Positions 1 to 6,138 of a stretch of DNA of 7,537 nucleotides are shown piece by piece. Within the stretch, counting starts at the first letter, position 1. Each line of letters opens with the position of its first letter. Origin of the DNA: Planctomycetaceae bacterium (GTDB lineage Bacteria > Planctomycetota > Planctomycetia > Pirellulales > Pirellulaceae); contig DMPQ01000149.1 in assembly GCA_003455945.1 (NCBI GenBank), positions 3,481 to 11,017 on the forward strand, read 5' to 3'. Made by a program: the position numbers and the translations under genes. Below the pieces are notes generated by a model, which was not told where the DNA came from, searched no databases, and saw only the letters and a program-made list of their open reading frames with translations.

Positions 1-883
1 CGGCCAGCCGCAGGCTCTCCGCTTCGGAGCGTCCTTCGGCCAATGCCACGGCGAGCGCGCCGCGAAACGCATCGCCGGCAGCGGTCGAATCGACGACGTC
101 GACCGGAAACGCCGGCACTTCGATCGCCGTGCCGTCGGCGCCGACCGACATCGCACCGGCCGCGCCGAGCGTCACCACGACTCGCCCGACGCCGCGAGCG
201 GCCAGGCCGACCGCTCCCGCCGAAAGCAAGTCGCGCGAACCGAGTTCGCCGGACGCGATCAGGTCGGACGGATCTCGGCCCAGAAGCAACGCGAGTTCCG
301 TCTCGTTCGGACACAAGCGATCGATGCCGGTCCAGTCGAGGTGCAGGTCGGGAATCGCCGGAGCCGGATCGAGGAGGACGCGGACGCCATGTCGCTTGGC
401 CGCCGCGATCGCCGCTCGGACAGCCGCCAAGGGAATCTCCAGCTGCAACAGCATCACGTCGGCTGCCGCGATCGTCCGATCGGCAGCCGCCACGTCCTCG
501 GGACCGACCGCTCCGTTGGCACCGGGAAGGATCACGATCGAGTTCTCGCCGACGTCGTCGACTCCGATGAGCGCCAGCCCGCTCGATCCGGGAGTCGTCG
601 TCACCTGCGACACGTCGACTCCTGCGGCGCTCAGCGCCGCGCAGAGCGAAACGCCGTAGGCGTCGTCGCCGACTCGCCCGACCATCGACGTCACGGCTCC
701 CATGCGAGCCGCGGCGACCGCCTGGTTCGCCCCCTTGCCTCCCGGGATCTCGCTCAGCTCGCGACCGAACACTGTCTGTCCGGGCGCAGGGAGTCGTTCC
801 AGGCGGACGACCAGATCCATGTTGATCGAGCCGACGACGACGACTCGAACCGGTCGCTCCGGCTGCGCTGCGGCGCCGCTCAC
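1..883 (-). CDS. rbsK: Ribokinase, 3' end cut by the window edge
   Basis: PfkB-family sugar kinase that would phosphorylate D-ribose to ribose 5-phosphate with ATP in the cytoplasm. My translation gives 294 residues before the left edge; E. coli RbsK has 309, so only the last residues are missing. Visible motifs in order: GSINMDLVV (18-26), the sugar-binding PGGKGANQ (47-54), VGRVGDDAYG (68-77), LPGANGAV (119-126), DPAPA (172-176), PNETE (192-196), VVVTLGAAGA (235-244) and the anion-hole/catalytic block DSTAAGDAF (265-273), with D271 the expected catalytic base. The residue after AAGDAF is Arg where E. coli RbsK has Asn. The start is GTG at 883; GGAGAG lies 5 nt upstream, and the GTG overlaps the hydrolase TGA in a GTGA, which suggests translational coupling. 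The first ATG in frame lies inside the GSINMD motif and would destroy it. Specificity for ribose over another pentose or nucleoside is inferred from the motifs and the neighbours. Confidence 0.93.
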   Translation of the reverse strand, partial: MSGAAAQPERPVRVVVVGSINMDLVVRLERLPAPGQTVFGRELSEIPGGKGANQAVAAARMGAVTSMVGRVGDDAYGVSLCAALSAAGVDVSQVTTTPGSSGLALIGVDDVGENSIVILPGANGAVGPEDVAAADRTIAAADVMLLQLEIPLAAVRAAIAAAKRHGVRVLLDPAPAIPDLHLDWTGIDRLCPNETELALLLGRDPSDLIASGELGSRDLLSAGAVGLAARGVGRVVVTLGAAGAMSVGADGTAIEVPAFPVDVVDSTAAGDAFRGALAVALAEGRSEAESLRLA

Positions 884-2010
884 GGACGCTCTCCGCCGTT
901 GCGGCGCGGCGCCTGGCGGACCGCCTCGCCCTGTCCTCGATTACGGCGCCGAGCATCAGGCGGCTGCGAGGCGAGGACCGCCAGCGACTCGCGCACCTGT
1001 GCTCGCTGCCGATCGTCGACGATCAGGTAACGATGCTTGCCGGCCGGATCGGCGACGTGTCGCGTGACGCCGTTCTCGTCGACGGTGACGCTCCCCGGCT
1101 CCGACAGCGAGAAGTAGTCGCGCGTCGGACGAACCGCATAGAGGACACTGGTCAGATCCCAGTTCGGTCGCTCGTGCGGCGTCGGCATGTACAGCTGATA
1201 CGCCTCGGCCAGCGGATGATGAGGGACGTAACCGAAGTCCTCGAGAATGCTCTGCGCCGGGTAGGTGATCGTCAGGCCGATCTCGAAGCCGCTGAAGATC
1301 ATCTCGGTCGGCCATCGCTCGACCAGCTGCTGCGACGCCGGCAGATCCATCACGACGTTGTATTCGCGGTGCTCGCCCCCATCGATCGGCGCGAACGCGC
1401 CGAACATCAGGCTGAGCAGCTTGACCTTCTGCGCGACTAACTCGGGACCGGCCGGGCCGAGATCATCGGCCGGAGAATCGAGAAGCTTCGCCAGGTTGGT
1501 CGAGAAGCCGACCTGCGCGATCGTCACCGATCCGTCGGGCGACTCGGAGAGCAGACGCCGCAGGAGCGTGACCGCATCGGGGAGCTGCGAAACGTCCTCG
1601 ACGTCCCGCGGATAGCGCAGATCGTCGCCGTCACGCATCTGAGCCAGCGGCAGGAAGCTCCCCTGTTCCGGCGTCACGCCCGAGCGACAGACGCCGATCG
1701 GGATGTTCCCTCGCCCGTAGAACGTGTCGATCGCGTCGACCAGTCGCGCCGCGTCATCATGGTCCTTGGTGATCGTCACCCCGAGCAGACGACATTCGCG
1801 ACGCGACTGGAGCGCGTGGATCACGCCGAGCGCCAACGCATCGTCGACGTCGTTGCCGATGTCGGTGTCGAAGATCAGGCGGACCGGATCACGAGCCGGC
1901 GGAACGAGCGGCTGGGGGGGCGATTGAGCAGGGACGGCGACAAGAGCGCTCGACCAGGTCAGCAGCGCCAGCGCCGCGACCTGCAGCGTTCGGATGAAGG
2001 AGAATCTCAT
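880..2010 (-). CDS. Secreted nucleoside hydrolase (IUNH family)
   Basis: Predicted to hydrolyse the N-glycosidic bond of ribonucleosides, giving base plus ribose. The protein has 376 residues. An N-terminal export signal is clear: Arg at 2 and 7, a hydrophobic run at about 8-26, and VPA before Gln29, so cleavage after A28 is plausible and the enzyme would act outside the cytoplasm. The family's calcium/ribose-binding Asp cluster is at 48-57 (DTDIGNDVDD). A second family block, EYNVVMD, is at 216-222, with Asn218 in the ribose-binding position. Where classical members have a His-Asp pair, this protein shows Asn-Trp-Asp (283-285), so the usual catalytic His appears to be Trp284. The C-terminus (353-376) is Arg/Gln-rich. 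The chosen ATG has GAGAG 7 nt upstream. The open frame continues far upstream, but only as an antiframe of the M42 gene, and the signal peptide fixes the start. Substrate is inferred; the family call is firm. Confidence 0.88.
   Translation of the reverse strand: MRFSFIRTLQVAALALLTWSSALVAVPAQSPPQPLVPPARDPVRLIFDTDIGNDVDDALALGVIHALQSRRECRLLGVTITKDHDDAARLVDAIDTFYGRGNIPIGVCRSGVTPEQGSFLPLAQMRDGDDLRYPRDVEDVSQLPDAVTLLRRLLSESPDGSVTIAQVGFSTNLAKLLDSPADDLGPAGPELVAQKVKLLSLMFGAFAPIDGGEHREYNVVMDLPASQQLVERWPTEMIFSGFEIGLTITYPAQSILEDFGYVPHHPLAEAYQLYMPTPHERPNWDLTSVLYAVRPTRDYFSLSEPGSVTVDENGVTRHVADPAGKHRYLIVDDRQRAQVRESLAVLASQPPDARRRNRGQGEAVRQAPRRNGGERP
889..894 (-). promoter_or_regulatory. Shine-Dalgarno of rbsK
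   Basis: Reads GGAGAG on the minus strand, 5 nt before the GTG at 883 and inside the last codons of the nucleoside hydrolase gene. It supports the GTG start of rbsK and is one of the better ribosome-binding sites in the window. Confidence 0.6.
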
Positions 2011-2017
2011 CGGACGG

Positions 2018-2022
2018 CTCTC
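2018..2022 (-). promoter_or_regulatory. Weak Shine-Dalgarno of the nucleoside hydrolase
   Basis: GAGAG on the minus strand, 7 nt before the ATG at 2010. It lies in the 65-bp spacer after the M42 stop and favours the start that begins the signal peptide. The rest of the spacer is GC-rich with no clear promoter. Confidence 0.4.
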
Positions 2023-2075
2023 GGGAGTGGTGGGGGCCGCGGCGCGAGGCAAGGAGACTCGGCGCTCGACGGCGA

Positions 2076-3134
2076 TCAGGGAGTCCAGTCGGCATCCGCC
2101 GGCGTCGTCGTCAGGAAGTGCGACAGCATCGTCGCCGCTCCTTCCAGGTCGTCGAGCGAGACGAGTTCGACGCCGCTGTGCATGTAGCGGTTCGGGATCG
2201 AGATCAAGCCGGTCGCCACGCCGGCGCGGCTGACCTGGATCGAGTTGGAATCGTTCGGCGCGGCGCGACCACAGGCGGCGACCTGCATGCGCGTGTTGGT
2301 CAACGTCGCCGAGCGCTCGAGCGCCGCGAAGACCTTCGGATTCATGTTCGGGCCGCGGAAGACGACCGGTCCGTTGCCGACTCGCAGATCCCCCTGCTGC
2401 CGCTTGTCGACCGACGGACAGTCGGTCGCGTGCGTCACTTCGAGAGCGATGCCGACATGCGGATCGACCGCGTAGGCGGCGGTCTTCGCGCCACGCAGGC
2501 CGATCTCCTCCTGCACGGCCGAGACGACGACGATGCAGCATGGAGGGCGAACGTCGGCGCAGCGCCGGAAACTCTCGAGCGCCACCCACAGTCCGACCCG
2601 ATCGTCCATCGCCGGTCCGGCGATCCGGCGATTCATCAGCGGCACGTACCCGGGGCGGAGCGTGACCGGATCGCCGACGCGGACCCGCTCGCGCGCCTCG
2701 GCGCCGCTCGACGCACCGATGTCGATCCAGAGATCGGGAAGCTTCACCACCTGATTCCGCTCGGAATCCTCGAGCAGGTGGATCGCCTTGCGCGAAATGA
2801 CGCCGGGGATCGGTTCGCTCGCGCTCCCGACGATCACCTGCTGACCGACCAGTTGCTGCGGGTCCCAGCCGCCGACCGTCTGGAAGAAGAGAAATCCCGA
2901 ATCGTCGACGTGCGAAACGACCAGGCCGATCTGGTCGCAATGAGCATCGATCAGGATTCGATGCGGCGCCTCGGGATTCTTGTAGGCGATGACGTTGCCG
3001 TGCACGTCGGTCTCGATCCGATCGGCCAGCGGCTTCAGGAAGTCGCGGACCACCTGCTGCACCTGCTCTTCGTAACCCGAGGTGCCGGGAGTGGCGAGAA
3101 GATCGTCGAGCAGCTTGCGGGCGATGTCGTCCAT
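2076..3134 (-). CDS. M42 family metallo-aminopeptidase
   Basis: Dinuclear-metal peptidase of the M42 (TET aminopeptidase / FrvX / YsdC / 'endoglucanase M') family. Characterised members form large cytoplasmic dodecamers that trim N-terminal residues from peptides. The 352-residue length is typical and there is no signal peptide. By comparison with Pyrococcus TET enzymes, the metal ligands are H65 and the bridging D177 (MDDR), plus E210, D238 and H319; D67 and E209 are the catalytic acidic residues. QEEIGLRGA (208-216) and the C-terminal NRYMHS (315-320) are strong family marks. Residue 321 is Gly where I expect Pro (HSPVE). All ligands are present, so the enzyme should be active. The ATG at 3134 begins a normal family N-terminus (LLATPGTSGYE follows), though no Shine-Dalgarno is visible. 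It follows a 217-bp gap and precedes the hydrolase by 65 bp, so it may head a unit with hydrolase and rbsK. Its role beside ribose genes is unknown; substrates cannot be read from sequence. Confidence 0.92.
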   Translation of the reverse strand: MDDIARKLLDDLLATPGTSGYEEQVQQVVRDFLKPLADRIETDVHGNVIAYKNPEAPHRILIDAHCDQIGLVVSHVDDSGFLFFQTVGGWDPQQLVGQQVIVGSASEPIPGVISRKAIHLLEDSERNQVVKLPDLWIDIGASSGAEARERVRVGDPVTLRPGYVPLMNRRIAGPAMDDRVGLWVALESFRRCADVRPPCCIVVVSAVQEEIGLRGAKTAAYAVDPHVGIALEVTHATDCPSVDKRQQGDLRVGNGPVVFRGPNMNPKVFAALERSATLTNTRMQVAACGRAAPNDSNSIQVSRAGVATGLISIPNRYMHSGVELVSLDDLEGAATMLSHFLTTTPADADWTP

Positions 3135-3351
3135 GGAAGCGTCACGTCAGGTGGCACAGGCAGTTCGAGGCGCTGGGGCGTTCACCGACGAACCGTCCGC
3201 CGATCCCCTCGAGATTCCCTGATCGTATCAGGGGGCGATCCCCCTGGGGAACGAGACATGAATCGAAGCGCTCCTAGGAACGCCGCCGCCCCGTCGTAGC
3301 GAATCCGACGCTGCAGCGTGAATGCGACGAGGGCGGTCCTCCCCTTTCCGA
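3135..3351. other. Intergenic spacer between rbsC and the M42 gene
   Basis: No credible gene was found on either strand. The spacer holds a 12-bp perfect palindrome (ACGCTGCAGCGT, 3308-3319) 32 bp past the rbsC stop, an 8-bp palindrome TCCTAGGA (3272-3279) and the overlapping inverted repeats listed separately. CGATCCCC occurs twice (3201-3208 and 3236-3243). A poor -10-like TACGAT (minus strand, 3222-3227) lies within the inverted repeats, but no convincing -35 is in register. The gap is long enough to hold a promoter for M42, hydrolase and rbsK. Confidence 0.5.
3217..3249 (-). promoter_or_regulatory. Overlapping, mutually exclusive inverted repeats
   Basis: Three stems share bases. CCCTGAT (3217-3223) pairs with ATCAGGG (3227-3233) around 3 nt. 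CAGGGGG (3229-3235) pairs with CCCCCTG (3240-3246) around CGAT. CCCC (3241-3244) can pair with GGGG (3246-3249). The first two perfect 7-bp stems compete for 3229-3233. The position, about 100 bp past rbsC and 85 bp before M42, fits an attenuator, an operator or a transcript-end structure. No U-tract follows on the minus strand, so a simple intrinsic terminator is not supported. Confidence 0.4.
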
Positions 3352-4359
3352 TCACCTCGATTCGCGGCGTCGCAGCACGTCGACCAGCACCGCCGCGACG
3401 ATCACGCCGCCGGTGATCAGCAGCTTGTACGGTTCGCTGACGTTCAGCGCCGCCAGTCCGCTGGTCAGGACCGCCACGAGCACGACTCCCAGGAAACTCG
3501 CGGTGACCGAGCCGCGTCCCCCCATCAGGCTCGTCCCGCCGATCACCACCGCCGCGATCGCCGACAGCTCGATGCCGTTTCCCTCGTTCGGATTGACCGA
3601 CGACAGTCGAGCCGACGAGAACCAACCGGCGAGCCCCGCCATGGCGCCGACCAACACGAACGGAAAGAGCTTCGCCGGCCAGACGCGGATGCCCGACAGT
3701 CGTACCGCCCCCTCGTTGGTTCCGATCGCCACCAGATGCCGGCCGAGAATCGTTCGGCCGAGCAGCAGCTGAGCGACGATCGCCAGCAGCAACGCCACGA
3801 GGAACGCGGTCGAGACGCCGATGCCGGGGAGCGGGCTGGCGATCGAACCGATCTTCTTTCCCAGGTAGACCGTCTGGGAGTCGGTCAGCAGATAGGCAAG
3901 ACCGCGCGCGCCCTGAAGCATGCCGAGCGTGACGATGAACGATGGGACGCGCAAGCCGATCGAGATGCCGCCGTTGATCGCTCCGCACACCGCTCCCGCT
4001 GCGATCCCTGCCGGAACGGCGACGATCAAGCCGAGCTTGCGTTCGAGAAGCACGCCGATCACGGCGCTCGAAAGGGCCATCACCGAGCCGACCGACAGGT
4101 CGATCCCACCGACGATCAGCACGAGCGTCATGCCGATCACGATCACCAGCAGCTCGGGGATCTGATTGGCGATCGACGACCACTGGTCGGTCGACAGGAA
4201 TCGAGGTTGCAGCGCGCCGATCACCATCACGAGCGCGGCGATCGAGACGGTCAGTCCGATCAGGTCGATCCAGCCGGCCCAGCGGCGACCGTTCGCGCGA
4301 GGCGCTTCGGCCGCACCATGAGGTGATTCGGTCCGCTCGGTCGGTTGCTGGTCGTCCAT
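3352..4359 (-). CDS. rbsC: Ribose-type sugar ABC transporter permease
   Basis: Inner-membrane permease of the CUT2 (RbsC/AraH/XylH, BPD_transp_2) family, forming the sugar channel driven by the adjacent ATPase. The protein has 335 residues, with a short polar cytoplasmic tail (1-28) followed by about ten hydrophobic segments, the clearest near 31-50, 66-84, 111-130, 183-201, 286-305 and 312-329. The family signature GGIDLSVGS is at 84-92. Also visible are the CGAINGG block (125-131), VPSFIVTLG (138-146), IGTNEGAVRLSGI (212-224) and IGGTSLMGGRGS (273-284). An in-frame ATG nine codons upstream (4386) would overlap rbsA by 17 bp. I chose 4359 because AAGGGA sits 5 nt before it and the gap to rbsA is then 10 bp. 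Pairing with rbsA is certain from position; ribose as substrate is inferred from rbsK and the nucleoside hydrolase, and another pentose remains possible. Confidence 0.93.
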   Translation of the reverse strand: MDDQQPTERTESPHGAAEAPRANGRRWAGWIDLIGLTVSIAALVMVIGALQPRFLSTDQWSSIANQIPELLVIVIGMTLVLIVGGIDLSVGSVMALSSAVIGVLLERKLGLIVAVPAGIAAGAVCGAINGGISIGLRVPSFIVTLGMLQGARGLAYLLTDSQTVYLGKKIGSIASPLPGIGVSTAFLVALLLAIVAQLLLGRTILGRHLVAIGTNEGAVRLSGIRVWPAKLFPFVLVGAMAGLAGWFSSARLSSVNPNEGNGIELSAIAAVVIGGTSLMGGRGSVTASFLGVVLVAVLTSGLAALNVSEPYKLLITGGVIVAAVLVDVLRRRESR

Positions 4360-4364
4360 CGCCG

Positions 4365-4370
4365 TCCCTT
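4365..4370 (-). promoter_or_regulatory. Shine-Dalgarno of rbsC
   Basis: AAGGGA on the minus strand, 5 nt before the ATG at 4359, sharing one base with the rbsA TGA. It decides between the two possible rbsC starts and supports translation of rbsA and rbsC from one message. Confidence 0.6.
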
Positions 4371-5959
4371 CAACGCTGCGGTTCACGTTCGTTTTCGTCT
4401 TCGGCCACGTCGATCGCTCGTTCGAGCAGCGTTCGTGCGTCGACCGATCGTCGCGGTGCGCTCAGGACCGTTCGCCCCTCGACCATCACGACGATCGTGT
4501 CGGCCAGTTCGAAGAGTTCGTCCAGATCGCTCGAGACGACGACCAGCCCACGATCGTTGCCGACCCATTCGCGCAGCACGCGATGCAGCGTCCGCTTGGC
4601 ATCGACATCGATGCCGCGAGTCGGTTCGTCGACCAGCAGAACGCGAGCATCGTGCCTGAGCCATCGCGACACGAGCACCTTCTGCTGGTTCCCTCCGCTC
4701 AGATCGACGACCGCCTGATCGACGTCCCGACATCGGACATCGGTCCGCTCGGCCGCTCGAGTCACGGCTCGGCGACGACGATCGAAGCGGAGCCAACCGA
4801 AGGAGGTTTCTCCCGATTCGGTCTTGCCGAGCGTGACGTTGTCGATGATCGACGCCGGCAGCAACAACCCTTCCGCGCGTCGGTCCTCGGGGACCATGCC
4901 GAGGCCGGCGCGAACCGCGGCGCGAGGCGAACGGAGCGGTCGCTCTTTCGCACGCCCGGCGATCCGGACGCTCCCTTGTCGCGCACGATCCGCTCCGAAG
5001 ATCGCCCGCAGCGTCTCGGTCCGCCCCGAACCGACGAGTCCCGCGAGGCCGACAATCTCGCCGGCCCGAACCTGCAGGTCGACCTGTCGGACTCGCGGCG
5101 GCGCCTGCAGTCGTCGGACCTCGAGAAGCATCGGCCGATCGGCGAATCGATCGTCGAGTCGTTCGGTCGACATCGATATCGATGTCGGCGTCGATGTCGG
5201 GCGCGCCGTCGTTCCGGCGGGCACCGCACTCCGGCCGCTCATCGCCTCGACCGCCCGTTCCACATCGAACGCGCTCGCCGCTCCCGAATCGGTGACGACG
5301 CCGTCGCGCAGGATCGCGACTCGGTCCGCGATACGACGGATCTCGTCGAGTCGATGACTGACGTAGATCATCGCCGTACCGCGGTGACGGAGGATCGCGA
5401 GACGCTCGAAGAGTCGCGAGACCTGCGGTGGCGCGAGGGCCGCCGTCGGCTCGTCCAGGATCAGCAGACGGCAGTCCTGCGCAAGTGCTGCGGCGATCTC
5501 GAGCAACTGCCGCTCGCCGATTCCCAGTTGCCCGACCGGCAGATCGAGAGGCAGGTCGTTCAGCCCGACCGCTTCGAGCGCGGCGGTCGCCTGAGCTTCG
5601 AGCTTGCGGCGATCGATCCAGCCGAAGCGATGCGGCAGGCGATTCAGGAACAGGTTCTCCGCGACATCGAGCGTCCCGATCCGATTCAGCTCCTGCTGCA
5701 CGATATGGACGCCCAGCCGTTCCGCGTGTCGCTTGTCGCGCGGCGCGAACGGCTGACCTTCCAGAAACATCGTCCCCTGATCCGCTCGAAGCAGACCGGC
5801 GACGATCCTTCCGAGCGTGCTCTTTCCCGCCCCGTTCGCTCCGAGCAACGCCAGGATCTCGCCCGGCGCCAGGTCGAGATCGATCCCGCGAAGAACCGGC
5901 GCGGCGAACCGCTTGCTCAGGCCGCGGCAACTCCAACGTGCTGTCGCCTCATCAGCCAT
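4370..5959 (-). CDS. rbsA: Ribose-type sugar ABC transporter, double ATPase
   Basis: Cytoplasmic ATPase of a CUT2 sugar importer (RbsA/MglA/AraG type), two nucleotide-binding domains fused in 529 residues. NBD1: Walker A GANGAGKST (40-48), Q-loop VQQ (87-89), signature LGIGERQ (145-151), Walker B LLILDE (165-170), H-loop His202. NBD2: degenerate Walker A GLVGSGRT (307-314) with Arg313 in place of the Lys, canonical signature LSGGNQQ (420-426), Walker B LLVDE (441-445), and no H-loop His (SSD, 476-478). This asymmetry of one competent and one degenerate site is normal for RbsA, so both look functional in the family's way. The linker between domains (about 243-272) is Thr/Ser/Pro-rich and comes from a 12-bp repeat containing a palindrome. 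No clear Shine-Dalgarno precedes the ATG; only GAG lies nearby. The 10-bp spacing to rbsC indicates one operon. No binding-protein gene accompanies it in the window. Ribose specificity is inferred from the neighbours. Confidence 0.94.
   Translation of the reverse strand: MADEATARWSCRGLSKRFAAPVLRGIDLDLAPGEILALLGANGAGKSTLGRIVAGLLRADQGTMFLEGQPFAPRDKRHAERLGVHIVQQELNRIGTLDVAENLFLNRLPHRFGWIDRRKLEAQATAALEAVGLNDLPLDLPVGQLGIGERQLLEIAAALAQDCRLLILDEPTAALAPPQVSRLFERLAILRHRGTAMIYVSHRLDEIRRIADRVAILRDGVVTDSGAASAFDVERAVEAMSGRSAVPAGTTARPTSTPTSISMSTERLDDRFADRPMLLEVRRLQAPPRVRQVDLQVRAGEIVGLAGLVGSGRTETLRAIFGADRARQGSVRIAGRAKERPLRSPRAAVRAGLGMVPEDRRAEGLLLPASIIDNVTLGKTESGETSFGWLRFDRRRRAVTRAAERTDVRCRDVDQAVVDLSGGNQQKVLVSRWLRHDARVLLVDEPTRGIDVDAKRTLHRVLREWVGNDRGLVVVSSDLDELFELADTIVVMVEGRTVLSAPRRSVDARTLLERAIDVAEDENEREPQR
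5168..5200. repeat. 20-bp palindrome and 12-bp repeat inside the rbsA linker
   Basis: Bases 5168-5187 form a perfect palindrome with half-site CGACATCGAT. CGATGTCGG occurs at 5180-5188 and again 12 bp on at 5192-5200. On the coding strand this gives a low-complexity run rich in Thr, Ser and Pro between the two ATPase domains. It probably arose by short tandem duplication in a tolerant linker. Confidence 0.6.
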
Positions 5960-6043
5960 CGTCGGACTCGAAGGGGTGTTCGGACCATCGCCGCCGGTCG
6001 AACAGCGGCTCCTGTCGCCTCGTCAGCGAGAACGCGGACCATC
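5941..6043 (-). repeat. Partial direct duplication at the rbsA 5' end
   Basis: The first codons of rbsA (GCTGATGAGGCGACAG, minus strand, 5956-5941) recur with one mismatch at 6027-6012, 71 bp upstream. GATGGTCCG also occurs twice, at 5989-5981 and 6043-6035, 54 bp apart, in the same order relative to the larger repeat. The differing spacing shows indels or independent origin. The upstream copy is not in frame with rbsA and has no start of its own, so it is unlikely to be coding. Confidence 0.45.
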
Positions 6044-6107
6044 CGAGGGACGCGTCACGATCTTCGGCGTTCGGGGCCGGCGCGGATCGGACCGGATCCG
6101 GGAGATT

Positions 6108-6136
6108 CGTTCGCCGAGACTCGCTCGTTGCGAACG
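6108..6136 (-). terminator. Hairpin after the S41 peptidase gene
   Basis: CGTTCGC (6108-6114) pairs with GCGAACG (6130-6136), and inside it CGAG (6115-6118) pairs with CTCG (6124-6127), with a 2-nt bulge and a 5-nt loop. The 11-bp stem begins 2 bp past the S41 TGA, where a terminator is expected. There is no run of T on the minus strand after it, so it would be a U-less hairpin or a transcript-end stabiliser. It argues for the S41 gene and rbsA being separate units. Confidence 0.45.
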
Positions 6137-6138
6137 CT

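Noticed and set aside
43..1067. Several plus-strand open frames at the left end
   Set aside because: They are antisense to rbsK and the end of the hydrolase. The minus-strand frame gives a full set of ribokinase motifs.
2011..2940. A 686-codon minus-strand open frame that would fuse about 310 residues to the front of the nucleoside hydrolase
   Set aside because: The extra part is Arg-rich, resembles no family, and lies entirely over the M42 gene and its spacer in another frame. The hydrolase has a clean signal peptide starting at 2010.
2118..3299. A 393-codon plus-strand open frame
   Set aside because: Opposite the M42 gene, which has all family catalytic residues; the translation is Arg-rich with no motif.
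3182..4183. A 333-codon minus-strand open frame over rbsC and the spacer
   Set aside because: It is a shifted frame of rbsC; the product is hydrophilic and Arg/Gly-rich, while the rbsC frame gives a clear ten-segment permease.
4360..4386. A longer rbsC starting at 4386
   Set aside because: It would overlap rbsA by 17 bp, and the internal ATG at 4359 has AAGGGA at ideal spacing. It cannot be excluded outright.
4370..5959. Loss of the Walker A Lys and H-loop His in the second ATPase domain of RbsA as a sign of decay
   Set aside because: A degenerate second site is the rule in RbsA/MglA/AraG-type ATPases; the first site is complete.
6092..6101. 10-bp palindrome CCGGATCCGG in the spacer before rbsA
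   Set aside because: Short palindromes of this kind are expected in GC- and GATC-rich DNA; nothing else marks it as a site.
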